Assembly (NCBI RefSeq): GCF_900102485.1
Contig: NZ_FNBX01000012.1
Location: 1-64,000 of the forward strand
Length of the DNA stretch: 64,000 nucleotides
Source of the DNA: Desulfovibrio legallii
GTDB lineage: Bacteria > Desulfobacterota > Desulfovibrionia > Desulfovibrionales > Desulfovibrionaceae
Direction of reading: 5' to 3'
Numbering within the stretch: the stretch's first letter is position 1; each line of letters starts with the position of its first letter. Shown here one piece after another: positions 26,096-36,032 of the stretch. The position numbers and the translations under genes were made by a program. Under the pieces are notes generated by a model. The model saw nothing but the letters and a program-made list of their open reading frames with translations. It was not told the DNA's origin and made no database searches.

Positions 26096-26359
26096 ATGAC
26101 CCCTCTGGAAAACGCCACCAAGACCGCCGAGGGCGTGGTGGTCAACGGCTTTGTTCTTTCCCCCGTGGTGGAACAGTGTAACGGCTGTGACCGGGTGCGC
26201 GAGTTTGACGGCGAGCAGTTCTGCTCCAGCTATCCCGCGCCTTCCCGCAAATGGTCCGGAGGCCGCTGTAACTTTGCCACCCACGCCAAGGTGCAGACGG
26301 CCGCCGCCGCCAAGGTGAACCCGCTTAAGGCTTCCAAGCGCGCCGCCAAGGGCCGTTAG
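26096..26359 (+). CDS. PxxKW family cysteine-rich protein
   Basis: This 87-aa protein carries the family-defining PSRKW and four cysteines as CNGC...C...C (CNGCDRV, FCSSYP, GRCNFA). That arrangement suggests a small metal or Fe-S site. The C-terminal tail is rich in A and K (KASKRAAKGR). GGAGG precedes the ATG. The family is small and largely confined to delta-proteobacterial sulfate reducers as far as I know, and its function is unestablished. The gene has its own promoter and is followed by terminator hairpins, so it is monocistronic. Confidence 0.85.
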   Translation: MTPLENATKTAEGVVVNGFVLSPVVEQCNGCDRVREFDGEQFCSSYPAPSRKWSGGRCNFATHAKVQTAAAAKVNPLKASKRAAKGR

Positions 26360-26369
26360 AACATTTGCG

Positions 26370-26466
26370 GGGGCCGCCGCGGCGGCCCGCCGGCACGCAG
26401 CGGCCCCCCGGCTTTTTCGGGGCGGCGCAGTTTTTTGGGCCGCCTGTGCGGCCCTTCGTGTTTTTC
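26370..26466 (+). terminator. GC-rich hairpin cluster with T-runs after the PxxKW gene
   Basis: At least two stems are visible: CCCCG-GCTTTTT-CGGGG around 26406-26422, and GGGCCGC (26437-26443) with GCGGCCC (26448-26454), each followed by T-rich sequence. Together they should insulate the M20 gene downstream. Confidence 0.55.
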
Positions 26467-26488
26467 CCCCATACGACAGGTGGGCGCC

Positions 26489-27730
26489 ATGTTTAAAAAC
26501 CTGGATACGCTGCTGCGCGGCCTGGCCGGACGTGAAGACCGGGTGGCGGAGCTGCAGGCCGTGCTCACCGCCTGCCAGGCCCTTGGCCCGGACAACGGCG
26601 GCCAGGGCGAGATGGAAAAAACGCGCTGCATCACAGATTGGCTCAAGGCCTGCGGCGTCACGGATCTTACCCGGCTGGACGCCCCGGACCCGCGCGTGCC
26701 CGATGGCCTGCGCCCCAACCTGGTGGCGCGCGTGCCGGGCAAAAGCCGCCGCACCCTCTGGCTCTTCGGGCACACGGACGTAGTGCCCCCTGGGGACAGG
26801 GCCGCCTGGAGCGGCGACCCCTGGCAGGTGCGCCGCGAGGGCGACTGGCTTTACGGCCGGGGCGTGGAGGACAACCAGCAGGCCATTGCGAGCATGCTGC
26901 TCCTGGCTGAGGAGCTTTCCGCCCGCGGCGTCACGCCGGAGCTGAGCCTGAGCATGGTCTTCATGGCCGACGAAGAAACGGGCAACGCCTACGGCCTGCG
27001 CCATGTCCTGGAAACCGCGCCGCAACTGTTCGCCCCAGGCGATCTCTACATCGTGCCCGATGCGGGGGGCCCCAAGGGCGAGGACATGGAAGTGGCCGAG
27101 AAAGGCCAGCTGTGGGTGCGGGTGCGCACCACGGGCGTGCAGTGCCACGCCTCCACGCCGCAGCAAGGGCGCAACGCCTTTCTGGCCGGAGCGGAAATGG
27201 CCCTGGCCGCCCACAACGGCCTGCGCGCCGCTTTTGACGACGCCAACCCCCTGTTTACGCCGCCTTTTTCCACCTTTGTGCCCAGCAAGCACGAGCCCAA
27301 CGTGCCCAACATCAATACTGTGCCGGGCAGCGACGTTTTTTATATCGACTGCCGTCTGCTGCCCCATGTGGATCCGGAGGCCGTGCTGGCCAAGCTGCGC
27401 AGCACCGCAGCGGAGGTGGCCGCGCGCCACCGGGTGCGCATTGAGGTGGAGAGCGTGCAGCAGCAACAGGCCACGGCCACGCCCACGGTCAGCCCGGTGG
27501 TCACGGCCCTGCGCGCCGCCGTGGCCCGCATCTACGGGGTGGAGGCCCGCCCCATGGGCATCGGCGGCGGCACTGTGGCCGCCCTGCTGCGCCAGCGCGG
27601 TCTGCCCGCCGTGGTCTGGAGCTGCATTGCCGGCACCTGCCACCAGCCCGACGAACGCTCCTCCATCACCGCTACCCTCAAAGACGCTCAGGTCTTTGCC
27701 CACGTCCTGATGAACGCCGCCCATGTCTGA
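26489..27730 (+). CDS. M20-family metallohydrolase
   Basis: This 413-aa zinc-dependent amidohydrolase of the ArgE/DapE/carboxypeptidase G2 group has [10 protein letters not shown] (first metal His and Asp), [19 protein letters not shown] (catalytic Glu and metal Glu), VPDAGG and the late TCHQPDE with the last metal His. The inserted dimerisation domain spans the middle ([15 protein letters not shown]). The substrate is probably a peptide or N-acyl amino acid. ATG 26489 follows AGGTG. Its 3' end overlaps the mnmG start by 8 nt, so the genes are coupled. Confidence 0.88.
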   Translation: MFKNLDTLLRGLAGREDRVAELQAVLTACQALGPDNGGQGEMEKTRCITDWLKACGVTDLTRLDAPDPRVPDGLRPNLVARVPGKSRRTLWLFGHTDVVPPGDRAAWSGDPWQVRREGDWLYGRGVEDNQQAIASMLLLAEELSARGVTPELSLSMVFMADEETGNAYGLRHVLETAPQLFAPGDLYIVPDAGGPKGEDMEVAEKGQLWVRVRTTGVQCHASTPQQGRNAFLAGAEMALAAHNGLRAAFDDANPLFTPPFSTFVPSKHEPNVPNINTVPGSDVFYIDCRLLPHVDPEAVLAKLRSTAAEVAARHRVRIEVESVQQQQATATPTVSPVVTALRAAVARIYGVEARPMGIGGGTVAALLRQRGLPAVVWSCIAGTCHQPDERSSITATLKDAQVFAHVLMNAAHV

Positions 27731-29648
27731 GCCCATTTTTGACTGCATTGTGGCAGGGGGCGGCCATGCCGGCAGCGAAGCCGCCGTGGCCCTGGCCCGT
27801 CTAGGGCACAGCGTGCTGCTCATCAGCGGCAACCTGGACCGTCTGGGCTATCTTTCCTGCAACCCGGCCATCGGCGGCTTGGCCAAGGGCCATATGGTGC
27901 GCGAAATCGACGCATTGGGCGGCATGATGGGCCTCTGGGCCGACGCCGCGGGCATCCAGTTCCGCGTGCTGAACATGAGCAAAGGCCCGGCCGTACGCGC
28001 CACCCGCGCCCAGATGGACAGGGAGGCCTACCAGCGCGCCCTCAAAAAGACCCTCTACCACACGCCCGGCCTGCGCCTCTGGCAGGATCAGGTCACGGAA
28101 GCGACCACCGACGACACGGGCATCACAGGCGTGCGCACGGCCCAGGGCCTCAGCTTTGCGGCCCGGCATGTGCTGCTGACCACGGGCACCTTTCTGGACG
28201 GCCGCCTGCACATGGGCCTGACCAGCCTGCCCGGCGGCCGCCTGGGCGACGCGCCCGCCCTGGGCCTTTCAGAGAGCCTGCGCGCCCTGGGCCTCAGCCT
28301 GGGCCGCCTCAAAACGGGCACCACCCCGCGGCTTTTGCGCGCCTCCATCGATTTTTCCCGTCTGGAGGAGCAAAAGGGCGACGATCCGCCCCACGGCTTC
28401 AGCTTCCACGGGCCGGGACCGCGCCTGCCGCAGGTCGCCTGCCACATCACCTGGACCAACGCCCGCGCGCACGAGATCATCCGCAGCGGTTTCGACCGCT
28501 CCCCCATGTTCACGGGCGTCATCAAGGGCACGGGCGCGCGCTACTGCCCCTCCATTGAGGACAAGGTGGCCCGCTTCCCCCAGCGCGAACGGCACCAGAT
28601 TTTTCTGGAACCGGAAGGGCTGGAGAGCGCCGAGGTCTACGCCAACGGCATCCCCACCAGCCTGCCCCTGGACGTGCAGCTTGCCATGATCCACGCCATT
28701 CCCGGGCTGGAGCGGGCCGTCATGCTGCGCCCAGGCTACGCCATCGAATACGACTACGCCGACCCCGTGCAGCTCAGCGCCACCCTGGAGACCAAGGCCG
28801 TGCCCGGCCTCTGGCTGGCGGGGCAGATCAACGGCACCTCAGGCTATGAAGAGGCCGCGGCCCAGGGCCTGTGGGCCGCCCTGAACATTTCCTGCCGCCT
28901 GCGCGGCCTGCCCCCCTTTGTGCCGGGGCGGGACGCGGCCTATATGGCCGTGCTGGTGGACGACCTGGTGACCCTAGGCACCCGCGAGCCTTACCGCATG
29001 TTCACCTCCCGCGCGGAGCACCGCCTGCTGCTGCGCGAGGACAACGCCGACGCCAGGCTGACGCCCCTGGGCCGGGAACTGGGCCTGGTGGACGACGCCC
29101 ACTGGGAGCTTTTTTGCCGCAAGCAGGAATCCGCCGCGCGTTTGCGCGGACACCTGGAGGAAACGCGCCTGCCTGCCGATATAACGTATGCAGGGGCCGC
29201 ATTGCCGGCGGGCCGCAGCCTGGCGGAGGCTCTGCGCCGCCCGGACCTGGACCTTGCGGCCCTGACGGCCCTGCTGCAGGACGCCGCGCCGGAGCCCGCC
29301 GCGGCCCTGGCCGCCGTGCTGGCCCAGAGCGACGCAGACGTGCGCCGCAGCGTGCAGACGGAGATCAAATACGCGGGCTACCTTGCGCGCCAGCGGGAGC
29401 TGGTGGAGCGCACGGCCAGGCTGGAGGCGGCGGCCTTGCCCCCGGAACTGGATTATGCAAAAGTAGCCGGGTTATCGCATGAAGTTGTTGAGAAGCTCAG
29501 CCGGGTGCGCCCGCGCAGCCTGGGCCAGGCCGGACGGATTTCCGGCGTGACCCCGGCGGCCGTGGCCTGCCTGGAAGTGCATCTGCACAAGCTGGGCCTG
29601 CTGCGCCAGGAAAAACGCCCCCGCCGCGCGGGAGCGGCCGCTTCCTGA
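27723..29648 (+). CDS. mnmG: tRNA uridine-5-carboxymethylaminomethyl modification enzyme MnmG (GidA)
   Basis: This 641-aa FAD protein works with MnmE to modify the wobble uridine of several tRNAs. The dinucleotide loop is at the N-terminus ([21 protein letters not shown]), followed by [23 protein letters not shown], the family signature. [16 protein letters not shown] is the second signature, and [20 protein letters not shown] marks the helical C-terminal domain. Length matches the family. It overlaps the preceding M20 gene by 8 nt. The partner mnmE is not in the window. Confidence 0.97.
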   Translation: MSEPIFDCIVAGGGHAGSEAAVALARLGHSVLLISGNLDRLGYLSCNPAIGGLAKGHMVREIDALGGMMGLWADAAGIQFRVLNMSKGPAVRATRAQMDREAYQRALKKTLYHTPGLRLWQDQVTEATTDDTGITGVRTAQGLSFAARHVLLTTGTFLDGRLHMGLTSLPGGRLGDAPALGLSESLRALGLSLGRLKTGTTPRLLRASIDFSRLEEQKGDDPPHGFSFHGPGPRLPQVACHITWTNARAHEIIRSGFDRSPMFTGVIKGTGARYCPSIEDKVARFPQRERHQIFLEPEGLESAEVYANGIPTSLPLDVQLAMIHAIPGLERAVMLRPGYAIEYDYADPVQLSATLETKAVPGLWLAGQINGTSGYEEAAAQGLWAALNISCRLRGLPPFVPGRDAAYMAVLVDDLVTLGTREPYRMFTSRAEHRLLLREDNADARLTPLGRELGLVDDAHWELFCRKQESAARLRGHLEETRLPADITYAGAALPAGRSLAEALRRPDLDLAALTALLQDAAPEPAAALAAVLAQSDADVRRSVQTEIKYAGYLARQRELVERTARLEAAALPPELDYAKVAGLSHEVVEKLSRVRPRSLGQAGRISGVTPAAVACLEVHLHKLGLLRQEKRPRRAGAAAS

Positions 29649-29651
29649 CCC

Positions 29652-29669
29652 GCGCGCCGACAGGCGCGC
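29652..29669 (+). terminator. Short GC hairpin after mnmG
   Basis: GCGCGCC (29652-29658) pairs with GGCGCGC (29663-29669) around GACA, then TTGTG. The T-run is weak, so it may only pause transcription or protect the mRNA end. Confidence 0.35.
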
Positions 29670-29771
29670 TTGTGCTGCTGTCGCGCCGCGGCGTCAAAAC
29701 GCGCGGCCATGCAAGGGCGCTCCGCGCCATATCCGTTGCGGCCGGCATGTCGGCGCGCCCGTGGTGGTTGT

Positions 29772-30701
29772 ATGACAGGCAGAGGACTCATCGTTATTTT
29801 GCTGGCGCTCATGCTGGTGCTGGCCCTGCTCCTTCTGCTGCTGCGCAGCCGCCTGCGCAGCCAGCGCCAGGAGGCCAGACGCCGCGCCGTAGTGGGCCGC
29901 ATGCTGGCCCTGGCCCAGGGCCAGAACGAAATTTTTGAGATCAACGTGCTGGACGGCGCGCCCCACAAGGGCCTGGCCGGGCTGCTGCAGCGCACGGGCA
30001 ACGGCCGCCTGGTCTTTGACGTGCTCTGCTACGCGCCGCAAGGGCTCCAAGGAACGGCGGCGGAGGTCTACTTCCGCGCCACGCTGCCCGAAGGCTCCAC
30101 CTTCTACAAATTCCACACCACTATTCTGGACGTGGCGTCCGGCAAACAGAAATCCCGCCTGACGGTCGCCGCGCCCCTGGATTTGGACGTGGGGCAAAAG
30201 CGCACCTTTATCCGCGTGCAGCCGCCCGCGGGATCCATCCGCGTGCTGGCCCTCTGGAAGTTAGGCCTCTCCCAGCCCCTGCCGCCCGACACCTCGGCCA
30301 TTGGCAGGCCCTTTATTTACGCCAAAAGCGGCATGGAAAACGCCCCCCTGCGCATTGAGGATATCTCCGGCACGGGTGTGGCCCTGCGCTTTCCCATGCC
30401 GGATCCGGAGGTCATGCCTGTTGACCTGAACAAAGGTTCCCGGATACTCTGTCTTGTGATTTTTGAAGCGGGCCGGCAAGACCGCGTGATTACCTTCTGG
30501 TGCAGCTGCGACGTCGTCCATACCCGCGCGGTGACCATGGACGACCCCGCTTTTATTGTAGGCGCAAAATTTTCCAACTGGGCTATTCTGGAACCAGGCA
30601 AGACCGAACTCAACTGGTTCCACTGTTCCCCCACGCATGGGGTATTGCCCATCACCCAGTGGGTCATGTATCTGGATATAGTACAGCGCAAACTGCTCTG
30701 A
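29772..30701 (+). CDS. Membrane-anchored PilZ-domain protein
   Basis: The 309-aa protein has one N-terminal membrane segment (about 6-25, leucine-rich) and a basic stretch after it, so it is anchored facing the cytoplasm. A YcgR-N-like middle region leads into RTFIR (the RxxxR motif) and IEDISGTGVALRF (D-x-S-x-x-G), the two c-di-GMP-binding elements of PilZ domains. It probably responds to c-di-GMP to control motility or surface behaviour. No strong Shine-Dalgarno precedes ATG 29772. A degenerate GGDEF protein and a MinD/FlhG-like ATPase lie in the same gene run. Confidence 0.8.
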   Translation: MTGRGLIVILLALMLVLALLLLLLRSRLRSQRQEARRRAVVGRMLALAQGQNEIFEINVLDGAPHKGLAGLLQRTGNGRLVFDVLCYAPQGLQGTAAEVYFRATLPEGSTFYKFHTTILDVASGKQKSRLTVAAPLDLDVGQKRTFIRVQPPAGSIRVLALWKLGLSQPLPPDTSAIGRPFIYAKSGMENAPLRIEDISGTGVALRFPMPDPEVMPVDLNKGSRILCLVIFEAGRQDRVITFWCSCDVVHTRAVTMDDPAFIVGAKFSNWAILEPGKTELNWFHCSPTHGVLPITQWVMYLDIVQRKLL

Positions 30702-30744
30702 GAGCATGGGGCGCTCCCGCTGACCCCAGACAAGGAGGTTCATT

Positions 30745-31617
30745 TTGGACGGCGGCACGGAAGGTCACAGTACCATCTGGTCGCGCCTGAGCAAGCTGTT
30801 CGGGCACGACGATGAAGAATCTCTGGAAAAAGCTATCCTCGAAGCCAGAGCCGAGGGCGAAGTGGAACCGGACGAGGAATCTATGCTCCTCGGCATCCTG
30901 CGCTTCAACGACCTGCAGGTGCAGGACACCATGACGCCCCGCACCGACATTGATTGCGTGCCCGACGATCTGCCCCTGCCCGATGTGGCGCGCATCATCG
31001 TCCGCTCCGGGCACTCCCGCATTCCCGTGTACCACGAAACCCGCGACAACATCGTGGGTATCGTCCACGCCAAAGACGTGCTCCACACCCTGCTGGACGC
31101 GCACAACAAAGACGCGCAGGCAGACGAGCCGCCCGCGGCCGCCGTTATGCGCGAACCCTTCTTTGTGCCGGAAACCAAGTCCATCCGCACCCTCCTGCAG
31201 GAATTCCGCGCCCGCAAGCAGCATATTGCCATAGCTCTGGACGAGTACGGCGGCACCTCCGGCCTCATCACCATTGAAGACGTGCTGGAGGAAATCGTGG
31301 GCGACATCGAAGACGAGCACGACGCCCCCCGCCAGGAGGACATCCGCCCCCTGGGCGACGGCGCTTACGAGCTCACCGGGCGCGCCCTGCTGGAAGACCT
31401 GGAAGAACTGGGCGTGAACCTGGATTCGGACGAGGTGGACACCATTGGCGGCTACCTGAGCATGGAGGCTGGCCATGTGCCCGCCCCAGGCGAAAGTTTC
31501 ATCCTGGAGGGCTGGACCTTCACCGTGCTGGAGGCCGACAAAAAACTCATCCTCCGCCTGCGCATGGCGCCCGCCGCCGCGGAGCAAGCCGACCAGCCTC
31601 CGGCGCTGCAGGCATGA
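30745..31617 (+). CDS. CorC/HlyC-family CBS-domain protein
   Basis: The 290-aa cytoplasmic protein has paired CBS domains (MTPRTDIDCVPDDLP..., HSRIPVYHETRDNIVGIVHAKD and the second at about 130-190 with IALDEYGGTSGLITIEDVLEEIVGDI), then a CorC-type C-terminal domain (VDTIGGYLSMEAGHVPAPGE). It belongs to the CorC/YbeX group linked to magnesium/cobalt handling. A TTG start at 30745 is supported by a perfect GGAGG 7 nt upstream. It overlaps lnt by 4 nt (ATGA), the same ybeX-lnt pairing known in E. coli. Confidence 0.93.
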   Translation: MDGGTEGHSTIWSRLSKLFGHDDEESLEKAILEARAEGEVEPDEESMLLGILRFNDLQVQDTMTPRTDIDCVPDDLPLPDVARIIVRSGHSRIPVYHETRDNIVGIVHAKDVLHTLLDAHNKDAQADEPPAAAVMREPFFVPETKSIRTLLQEFRARKQHIAIALDEYGGTSGLITIEDVLEEIVGDIEDEHDAPRQEDIRPLGDGAYELTGRALLEDLEELGVNLDSDEVDTIGGYLSMEAGHVPAPGESFILEGWTFTVLEADKKLILRLRMAPAAAEQADQPPALQA

Positions 31618-33224
31618 CCCACCCGGCATTCTCCCCCTCCGCCGGGCTTGTGGGGCTGGCCGGGGCCTGCGCCCTCTGGCTCGGCTTTCCCAACGACCTG
31701 CTCTCCCTGCCGCCGCTGGCGCTGCTCTGGCCCGTGGCCCTGGCCCGGCTGGGCGTCACCGCGCCGGACAACGCCGCGGCCTTGCGCCGGGGCTGGCTCT
31801 GCTGCCTGGCCGGCGGCACGGCCGCCCTCTACTGGCTCACCCTGCCCGTACACAACGTGGGCGGCCTGCCCTGGGCCCTGGCCGCGCCCTGCGCCCTGTT
31901 CATCGCCGCCTGCCTGGCCTTTTCCGGCGGGCTTTTTGCCCTGGCGGCCCGCGCCCTGCGCCGTCGCCCGCCCTGGCTCTGGGCCCTGCTGCTGGGCCTT
32001 TTCTGGTTTGTGCAGGAGGACGTTTTTGCCCGCGCCCTGGGCTTTCCCTGGCTTAGCCTGGCCGGCGCGCTGGCCCCTTGGCCGCTCCTGATTCAGGGCG
32101 CGGACGCGCTGGGCGCTTACGGCCTGGCCGGGGCCTGGGTGACGGCGGCCCTGCTCTGCGCTGCCGCGGCCTGCCGCGCGGCCCCCGCGGCCCCCGCCCC
32201 CCCCGGCGGGCGGGCCGCCTGCCTTGCGGGCTTTGCCCTGGCGGCCCTGCTGCTGGGCTACGGCGGCCTGCGCCTTGCGCACAGCCCCCTGACCGCGCAG
32301 CCCGCCGGGCCGGACGCCCTGGACGTGCTGTTTGTGGAAGGCAACGTGGACCAGAACCAGAAGTGGCTGCCGGCCATGCAACGCCAGACCGTAGAGCTCT
32401 ACCTGGGCCTGACCTACGGGGCGCTGGCCCTTCGGCCAGAGGCCCGGCCCCTGGTCGTCTGGCCGGAAACGGCCCTGCCGTTCTTTTTTGAAAACAACCC
32501 CCTCCTGGCCCCCCGCGTGCGGGAGCTGGCCGCCCGCAGCAACGCGCCCCTGCTCTTCGGCGCGCCGGGCATGGAACGCCGCCCAGGCGTCAAAGAGCCG
32601 GAAATATACAACCGCGCCTTCCTGCTGGGCCCCGACGGCGCAACCCTCAGCCACTACGACAAGGAACACCTGGTGCCCTTCGGCGAATACCTGCCCTCCT
32701 GGCTGAACTGGAAATTCCTGGAGGCCCTGCTTCAGGGCGTGGGCGTCTATACGGAAGGCACGGCCGTCGCGCCCCTGCGCTACCACAACCTTGCCCTGGG
32801 CATGCTCATCTGTTATGAAGGGATATTCCCTTGGCTGGCGCAAGCCCGCACGGCGGACGGGGCCAACGTCCTGGTCGACATCAGCAACGACGGCTGGTTC
32901 GGCTCCACCCCGGCCGCACGGCAGCATTTGTACCTCACGGCGCTGCGCGCGCTGGAGCAGAACCGCTGGCTCCTGCGCGGCACCAATACCGGCATTTCCG
33001 CCGTGGTGGACCCCCGCGGCCGCCTGACGTTGCACGGTGGGCAGTTCCGCGCCCAGGCCCTTTGGGCCCGCGCCGCTTTGCAAACCGCGCCCAGCCCCTA
33101 CCATCGGCTGGCGCCTTGGCTGCTGCCCGGCGGCCTGCTGCTGCTGGCGGGCCTCTGGCTGCTGGGTCCGGGCGGCCCGTTCGCAGCCGGACACCGCCGG
33201 GGCCGGGTGCAACACGGCGCATAA
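31614..33224 (+). CDS. lnt: Apolipoprotein N-acyltransferase
   Basis: The 536-aa inner-membrane enzyme adds the third acyl chain to lipoproteins. About six N-terminal membrane segments precede a periplasmic nitrilase-like domain carrying the catalytic triad: WPETALPF (Glu), YDKEHLVPFGEYLP (Lys) and MLICYEGIFP (Cys). A last membrane segment closes the protein. Coupled through ATGA to the CorC-like gene. Confidence 0.95.
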   Translation: MTHPAFSPSAGLVGLAGACALWLGFPNDLLSLPPLALLWPVALARLGVTAPDNAAALRRGWLCCLAGGTAALYWLTLPVHNVGGLPWALAAPCALFIAACLAFSGGLFALAARALRRRPPWLWALLLGLFWFVQEDVFARALGFPWLSLAGALAPWPLLIQGADALGAYGLAGAWVTAALLCAAAACRAAPAAPAPPGGRAACLAGFALAALLLGYGGLRLAHSPLTAQPAGPDALDVLFVEGNVDQNQKWLPAMQRQTVELYLGLTYGALALRPEARPLVVWPETALPFFFENNPLLAPRVRELAARSNAPLLFGAPGMERRPGVKEPEIYNRAFLLGPDGATLSHYDKEHLVPFGEYLPSWLNWKFLEALLQGVGVYTEGTAVAPLRYHNLALGMLICYEGIFPWLAQARTADGANVLVDISNDGWFGSTPAARQHLYLTALRALEQNRWLLRGTNTGISAVVDPRGRLTLHGGQFRAQALWARAALQTAPSPYHRLAPWLLPGGLLLLAGLWLLGPGGPFAAGHRRGRVQHGA

Positions 33225-33264
33225 AGCTATTGATAATAATTTTTTCTAAATGTATAGCGCCGCT

Positions 33265-33281
33265 GGCCGCGTTACGCGGCC
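33265..33281. terminator. GC hairpin between lnt and prfB
   Basis: GGCCGCG (33265-33271) pairs with CGCGGCC (33275-33281) around a 3-nt loop. No T-run follows. It may be an mRNA end structure or part of the prfB leader. TTGATA (33230-33235) with TGTATA (33251-33256) just upstream is a weak possible promoter with short 15-nt spacing. Confidence 0.3.
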
Positions 33282-33329
33282 ACGGAGAGTTTCCGCGCCT
33301 TGCGCGCTCACCTTCAGCCCCCTACAGCC

Positions 33330-34443
33330 ATGCTCCAACTCAGTGATCTGCGCGCCGCTTGTCAGCCCCTCAACCAACGTTTCCAGGCCCTTTGGGGGCG
33401 TCTTTGACCTGGCCGGCAGCGAACGTCGCCTGCAGGAAATTGAGCAGGCCATTTCCCAACCCGGCGCGTGGGACAAGCCCGAAGCCCTCACCCCCCTGCT
33501 GCAGGAAAAACGCCGCCTCGAAGACGAGGTGGAGCGCCTCGGCAAGCTCAAAACCTGCTGCGACGACATGAACGAATGGCTGGCCCTGGCCGCCGAAAGC
33601 GAAGACCCCGAAGCCCTGGAATCCCTGGACCAGCAGCGCGCCGATCTGGCCCGCCTGCTGGACGAGACAGAGCTGGTCATGCTGCTTTCCGGCGAGGAAG
33701 ACGGCCAGGACGCCATCCTGGAAATCCACCCCGGCGCGGGCGGCACAGAATCGCAGGACTGGGCCGAAATGCTCCTGCGCATGTATACCCGCTGGGCCGC
33801 ACGCCGCCACTATACGGTGGAAGAGCTGGACTTTCTGCCCGGTGACGAAGCGGGCATCAAAAGCGTTACCCTGCGCATTGCCGGACCGCACGCCTACGGC
33901 TTTCTCAAAAGCGAACGGGGCATCCACCGTCTGATCCGTATCTCGCCTTTTGATTCCTCCGGCCGGCGGCACACCTCCTTTGCCTCCGTGGACGTCATCC
34001 CCGACGCGGGCGACGACATCCAGCTGGACATCAAGGAATCGGACATCCGGGTGGACATTTTCCGCTCCAGCGGCCCCGGCGGCCAGAGCGTCAACACCAC
34101 CAGCTCGGCCGTGCGGGTCACCCACCTGCCCACGGGCATCTCCGCCCAGTGCCAGAATGAGAAATCCCAGCACCATAACCGGGAAACGGCCATGCGCGTG
34201 CTGCGCGCCCGTCTCTACAACCTGGAGCTGCAGAAACGCGAGGCCCAGCGCCAGGCCCAGTATGCCGGCAAGGACGCCATTGCCTTCGGCAGCCAGATCC
34301 GCACCTACACCCTCCAGCCCTACCGCCTGGTCAAGGACCACCGCACGGGCACGGAAATGGGCGATGTGGAAGCCGTCCTGGACGGCCAGATCGACCGCTT
34401 CCAGCACGATTACCTGCTGTACCGCCATGAGCAAGAACGCTGA
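33330..34443 (+). CDS. prfB: Peptide chain release factor 2, made by programmed +1 frameshift
   Basis: RF2 of 370 aa releases nascent chains at UGA and UAA. The first 25 codons (from ATG 33330, MLQLSDLRAA) end in CTT then TGA at 33405-33407. Reading resumes in the +1 frame from GAC (33406). Downstream are ISPFDSSGRRHTSFAS, with the SPF stop-recognition tripeptide of RF2, and SSGPGGQSVN, with the catalytic GGQ. The frame with TGA in place is not an error: the slippery site and its upstream Shine-Dalgarno match the classic prfB autoregulatory signal. The gene overlaps the next one by 17 nt. Confidence 0.95.
33394..33408 (+). promoter_or_regulatory. prfB programmed frameshift signal
   Basis: GGGGG (33394-33398), a 3-nt spacer, then CTT-TGA-C: the same order and spacing as the E. 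coli AGGGGG-TAT-CTT-TGA-C signal. When RF2 is scarce the ribosome slips +1 at CTT and makes full RF2. Confidence 0.93.
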
Positions 34444-35206
34444 CCCCCCCTCCCCCCTGGCGGAAAGCCTTGCCGCCCTGCGCCTGAGCGACGCCGCCGG
34501 GCGGGCCATGCTGACGGCCGCCCTGCTGCGGGAGACGGACCCCGAACTGTGGCGGGAATTTTGCCGCCGACATCCTGAGGGCGGCCGCCCCGACGGGGCC
34601 GACGCCCTGGCCGCCGCGGCCGGGGAAGCGGATTTCTCCGTCCGGGAACAAGCCGAAGGCCCCCTGGCCCAGATGCTGCCCGCCGACCCCTTCACGCGCC
34701 AGATCAGCCGCGAGCTGCAGCTGCTGGCCCGCACAGGCGGGGAGCTTTCCTTGCTCTGTGCCGCCGTCTGCGGGCCGGAGGCCGAAAGCGACGGCAGCCT
34801 GCTGGGCGCAGCCCTGGCCGAAGCCCTGGCCGAGAGCCTGCACGCCTGCCAGGAAAGCTGCGACAGCCTGGGCTGCACCGGGCCCGGCCGCTTTGCCCTG
34901 CTTTTGCCCGGCGTGGGCCGCCTGCGCGCCCGCCTGCTGGCCGAGCAGGTGCGCCAGCACTTCGCGGCGCGGACCGCAAACCTTCTGCGCCGCGCCGAGG
35001 ACGGCCCCCTGCCCCTCTGCGCTGTGGGCGTCGTCTGCGCCGCCCAGGGCCGACGGCCGCCCGCCCGCATCCTTATCCAGCAGGCTGACGCGGCCCTGCA
35101 CGCGGCGCAGGCCTCCACCGGGGGCATCAGCCTGGCGGAAGACCCGCGCGAGCGCGATTCCCTGGTGCAGGCCCATGAAAAACGCTTTCTCTTCTTTGGG
35201 AGTTGA
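34427..35206 (+). CDS. Degenerate GGDEF-domain protein
   Basis: This 259-aa protein keeps the overall GGDEF layout, but GPGRFALLLPGVG stands where an active diguanylate cyclase would have GGDEFALLLPGT. Active-site residues are gone, so catalysis is unlikely. The conserved LIQQADAALHAAQ helix near the C-terminus supports the family call. It starts within the last 17 nt of prfB and ends 1 nt before the MinD-like gene, so it is probably a non-catalytic partner or regulator of that ATPase. Confidence 0.7.
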   Translation: MSKNADPPSPLAESLAALRLSDAAGRAMLTAALLRETDPELWREFCRRHPEGGRPDGADALAAAAGEADFSVREQAEGPLAQMLPADPFTRQISRELQLLARTGGELSLLCAAVCGPEAESDGSLLGAALAEALAESLHACQESCDSLGCTGPGRFALLLPGVGRLRARLLAEQVRQHFAARTANLLRRAEDGPLPLCAVGVVCAAQGRRPPARILIQQADAALHAAQASTGGISLAEDPRERDSLVQAHEKRFLFFGS

Positions 35207-35207
35207 T

Positions 35208-36032
35208 ATGGCAACAACAACGCTGAGCGTCTCTCTTCTGAGCGGCAAGGGCGGCGTGGGCAAAACCAACGTTTCGCTCAACCTGGCCTGCGCCTTGCAC
35301 CAGATGGGCTTCAAAGTGCTGCTCATGGACTGCGACCTGGGCCTGGCCAACCTGGACGTGCTCCTGGGCATCACTCCTGAGGGCAATCTGCAGACCGCCC
35401 TGCTGGGCGAAAGCAAACTGGCCGACGTGCTCTTTCCCGTGGAGCCCCAGGGCTTCGACGTCCTGCCCGCCGCCTCCGGCGTGCCTGAGCTCACCGAGCT
35501 GCAGCCCGATACGCGCGATCTGCTCCTTGCCCGCCTGGAGCCTGTGCTGCACCACTACGACTATATACTCATGGATCAGGGGGCCGGCATCTCCCAGACC
35601 GTGCAGACCTTCGCCGCCCTCTCCGCCGTGCGCCTCATCGTCATCACGCCCGAACCCACCTCCCTTACGGACAGCTACGCCCTCATCAAGGTGCTCAATC
35701 TCCGCTACGGCGTGCGCGACTTTCTGATCGTCGTCAACCAGGCGACCTCCCCGGCCGAAGCCAAATCCGCCTTCGGCAAACTGCACGGGGCCTGCCGTCA
35801 CTTTCTGCATCTGGAGCCCGTGCTCCTCGGCCATGTGCGCACGGACAAAAACGTGCCCGAATCCGTCTGCCGCCAGCAGCCTCTTATGCGCGCGGCCCCA
35901 GGCTGCCCCGCCGCCCAGGATATCCAGGCCCTGGCCGCCAGGCTCCAGCGCCTGCGCCTGGGCATGCTGGACTGGCTCGCCCCCCGGCCGGTGCTCCAGC
36001 CTCTGCCGGAAACAGAACCCCAGGAGGGCTGA
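35208..36032 (+). CDS. MinD/FlhG-type P-loop ATPase
   Basis: The 274-aa protein has the deviant Walker A SGKGGVGKTN near the N-terminus, DCDLGLANLDVLLG and DYILMDQGAG, as in MinD/ParA proteins. The DCDLGLANLDVLLG wording and the unmatched location (no minC or minE nearby) fit the FlhG/YlxH group, which limits flagellar or polar-organelle number, better than cell-division MinD. In this copy D replaces D-x-x-A at the usual switch (DQGAGIS for DTGAGIS). It is the last gene of the prfB run. Confidence 0.85.
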   Translation: MATTTLSVSLLSGKGGVGKTNVSLNLACALHQMGFKVLLMDCDLGLANLDVLLGITPEGNLQTALLGESKLADVLFPVEPQGFDVLPAASGVPELTELQPDTRDLLLARLEPVLHHYDYILMDQGAGISQTVQTFAALSAVRLIVITPEPTSLTDSYALIKVLNLRYGVRDFLIVVNQATSPAEAKSAFGKLHGACRHFLHLEPVLLGHVRTDKNVPESVCRQQPLMRAAPGCPAAQDIQALAARLQRLRLGMLDWLAPRPVLQPLPETEPQEG

